This document shows positions 14,215-15,534 of a stretch of DNA of 15,534 nucleotides, one piece after another; position 1 is the first letter of the stretch, and each line of letters starts with the position of its first letter. This stretch comes from Flavobacterium sp. (GTDB lineage: Bacteria; Bacteroidota; Bacteroidia; Flavobacteriales; Flavobacteriaceae): assembly GCA_030152225.1 (NCBI GenBank), contig JASLHL010000270.1, positions 1 through 15,534 on the forward strand. Reading direction: 5' to 3'. The notes under the pieces were generated by a model, which saw only the letters and a list, made by a program, of their open reading frames with translations, made no database searches and was not told where the DNA came from. A program made the position numbers and the translations under genes.

Positions 14215-14323
14215 GGCTTAGTAGCGGGAACAGGACTCGAACCTGTGACCTTCGGGTTATGAGCCCGACGAGCTGCCTACTGCTCTATCCCGCGATATTG
14301 TGGTGCAAATATACAAACAAATA
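14201..14323. repeat. Copy 2 of the 123-bp direct repeat containing tRNA-fMet
   Basis: This matches 10401-10523 at 122 of 123 positions as read by eye. Together the copies bracket a 3.7-kb segment with four genes. Direct repeats of this length could recombine to delete or duplicate that segment with one tRNA copy. Confidence 0.95.
14222..14294 (-). tRNA. Initiator tRNA-fMet (CAT), copy 2
   Basis: The 73-nt sequence is identical to copy 1, so it has the same initiator features: three G-C pairs beside the anticodon loop, A11-T24, unpaired C1 and T72, no encoded CCA. Promoter and terminator are retained and slightly diverged, so both copies are probably expressed. Confidence 0.95.
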
Positions 14324-14337
14324 ATACTATAAACCAA
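14306..14337 (-). promoter_or_regulatory. Promoter of tRNA-fMet copy 2
   Basis: On the - strand TATATTTG (14306-14313) is an exact -7 match with TTG (14335-14337) 21 nt upstream, the same spacing as at copy 1. Confidence 0.75.
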
Positions 14338-14435
14338 GTAAAACCAAATAAAAGTTTTTAAAAATGGAGGGTTTGTTGCGGTTTAAATCCTAATGAGTTG
14401 AACAATAGGGGGATTATCTCCAATTGTTTTTTAGA

Positions 14436-15083
14436 TTATTTATGTGCTTCATCGTACAAATGACTTTCACGTACTAAGATAGCAAGGTCATTGGCGGTAA
14501 TATAGGGTTGTAGGGCCTTGAATTTGGTTGTTGGCCAATCATAAATTTTCAATTGGAGTAAGGTTTCAATTGTAGCGGCATCAAATCTCGTTTTAATTGG
14601 TTTCGCTGGATTACCCGCTACGAGAGTATAAGGTTCAACGTTTTTGGTTACAACTGCTCCTGAGGCAATCACAGCTCCTTCACCGATTACTAGGCCTGGC
14701 ATGATCATCGCACGCATACCGATCCAAGCGCCATCACCAATGTGTGTGTCGCCTTTGCCTTGATAAGCTTCAACAATAGTTTCTAAAAAGGGATATAAGC
14801 TAAACCAATCCGTGCGATGGGTGTTATTACCCCCCATTAAGATAACCGCTTCAGCAGCAATGCATACATGGGATCCAATGTGTAATTGATCGATGGGCCA
14901 AGCAGGTTCCCATTGACTTAAACTATAAGTATCTCCATATAAATAGCGAACAACACTCTCTTCAAAGGTTCCACTCCATGCGCCACTGTAATAACTTGTA
15001 TTGCCTTTGATGTGGATATTGGGGTTTTTTACTGTTTCATGTAAATATTCTACTTTAGACCAGTGCTTTTGGTTTTCAATCAT
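14436..15083 (-). CDS. CatB-family xenobiotic O-acetyltransferase
   Basis: This 215-residue protein is a left-handed beta-helix acyltransferase of the CatB/XAT group, which transfer acetyl from acetyl-CoA to hydroxyls of compounds such as chloramphenicol. Family marks are [15 protein letters not shown] (20-34), [12 protein letters not shown] (40-51), [21 protein letters not shown] (65-85) and [14 protein letters not shown], with His89 at the position of the catalytic histidine. Hexapeptide turns [31 protein letters not shown] follow, then AGNPAKPIK, the usual end of the helix. The length fits CatB enzymes (about 210). Whether it confers resistance cannot be told: chromosomal relatives of this family often have unknown substrates. 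It is monocistronic and divergent from era, with 167 nt between them. No clear terminator was found after its stop. Confidence 0.88.
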   Translation of the reverse strand: MIENQKHWSKVEYLHETVKNPNIHIKGNTSYYSGAWSGTFEESVVRYLYGDTYSLSQWEPAWPIDQLHIGSHVCIAAEAVILMGGNNTHRTDWFSLYPFLETIVEAYQGKGDTHIGDGAWIGMRAMIMPGLVIGEGAVIASGAVVTKNVEPYTLVAGNPAKPIKTRFDAATIETLLQLKIYDWPTTKFKALQPYITANDLAILVRESHLYDEAHK

Positions 15084-15111
15084 ATCATTCTAATCTTCAT
15101 ATTAAAAAAAG

Positions 15112-15141
15112 TAAAGCTAGTAAAATCGCGTATAAATCAAA
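15112..15141 (-). promoter_or_regulatory. Putative promoter of the CatB-like gene
   Basis: On the - strand TAGCTTTA (15112-15119) differs from TAnnTTTG only at the last base, and TTTTG-type bases (15138-15141) lie 18 nt upstream. The -7 element ends 28 nt before the ATG. Confidence 0.4.
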
Positions 15142-15223
15142 ATTTAGTGCGCTAAAAAAGCTTTTTGGGAAGGATTTAGGTCGAGTTCTTTCATTTTTTT
15201 TCAACTATCTCATCGATAAAAAC

Positions 15224-15231
15224 TACCTTTG
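15224..15231 (+). promoter_or_regulatory. Putative -7 element of era
   Basis: TACCTTTG is an exact TAnnTTTG match 19 nt before the era ATG. The -33 region (around 15201-15203) reads TTC rather than TTG. Confidence 0.45.
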
Positions 15232-15250
15232 TACCGAAAAATATATTTTT

Positions 15251-15534
15251 ATGGCACATAAAGCTGGATTTGTGAACATTATAGGTAATCCCAATGTAGG
15301 GAAATCGACCCTGATGAATGCATTAGTGGGCGAGCGATTATCAATAATTACGTCAAAAGCACAAACAACAAGACATCGTATTTTAGGAATTGTAAACGAA
15401 GAGGATTATCAGATCGTATTTTCCGATACACCTGGTATTATCAAACCGGCGTATGAATTACAAGAATCAATGATGGATTTTGTAAAATCCGCTTTTGAAG
15501 ATGCAGATGTGTTGATTTATATGGTGGAAGTAGG
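15251..15534 (+). CDS. era: GTPase Era, 5' part, cut by the window end
   Basis: The first 94 codons are present and the gene continues beyond the window. Era is an essential GTPase that binds the 3' end of 16S rRNA and assists 30S ribosome maturation. The G1 motif is GNPNVGKS at 12-19, the switch I region includes [12 protein letters not shown], and G3 is DTPG, followed by the Era-typical [13 protein letters not shown]. The C-terminal KH domain would lie outside the window. [12 protein letters not shown] at the N-terminus supports the ATG at 15251. It is transcribed away from the CatB-like gene. Confidence 0.95.
   Translation, partial: MAHKAGFVNIIGNPNVGKSTLMNALVGERLSIITSKAQTTRHRILGIVNEEDYQIVFSDTPGIIKPAYELQESMMDFVKSAFEDADVLIYMVEV

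Noticed and set aside
14007..14324. A 105-codon open frame on the + strand
   Set aside because: It runs through the peroxiredoxin-like promoter, repeat tract 3 and antisense through the tRNA-fMet gene. It has no recognisable domain, so it is a chance frame.
10595..14436. Integrative element at the tRNA genes
   Set aside because: The repeats contain the complete tRNA gene rather than a short att core, and no integrase or transposase is present. Only a duplication or insertion bounded by repeats can be claimed.

Overview
The window is AT-rich chromosomal DNA from a member of the Bacteroidetes, most probably the family Flavobacteriaceae. The evidence is a complete gldK-gldL-gldM-gldN cluster (core of the type IX secretion system and gliding motor), repeated matches to the Bacteroidetes promoter -7 element TAnnTTTG, and mostly absent Shine-Dalgarno sequences. 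A Myroides-like genus is possible but was not tested.

Layout. (1) 29-4806: a TAnnTTTG promoter, gldK, gldL, gldM, gldN and a strong hairpin terminator, all on the + strand. GldL and GldM form the proton-driven inner-membrane motor. GldK (lipoprotein) and GldN form the periplasmic ring under the outer membrane. (2) 4819-7844: an FAD-dependent oxidoreductase and an ABC-F ATPase, 5 nt apart, ending in a second terminator. (3) 7899-9106: a two-gene unit with an exported protein of unknown function and a small alpha/beta hydrolase. (4) 9312-10343: a protein with an SseB-like N-terminal domain and C-terminal TPR-type repeats. (5) 10383-14337: two copies of the initiator tRNA-fMet gene on the - strand, each with its own promoter and terminator, spaced exactly 3800 bp apart. 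They enclose a flavodoxin-fold quinone reductase, a steroid/acetyl-esterase-like alpha/beta hydrolase broken by one in-frame TAG, a divergent AraC regulator and a thioredoxin-fold peroxiredoxin-like protein. Three heptanucleotide-repeat tracts lie in this segment, two of them at the 3' ends of the convergent AraC and peroxiredoxin-like genes. (6) 14436-15534: a CatB-family xenobiotic acetyltransferase (- strand) divergent from the start of era, which runs off the window.

The gld block and era are conserved core genes. The segment between the two tRNA copies looks accessory: it is bounded by a 123-bp near-perfect direct repeat, carries low-complexity heptamer tracts, contains a pseudogene, and holds a regulator with its likely divergent target operon (hydrolase plus quinone reductase). 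I did not find a convincing new multi-gene defence, CRISPR or mobile system. The most interesting signals are the tRNA-bounded segment, the heptamer repeats that set the end of the AraC gene, and the AraC/hydrolase control region with GGTAT repeats 21 bp apart.
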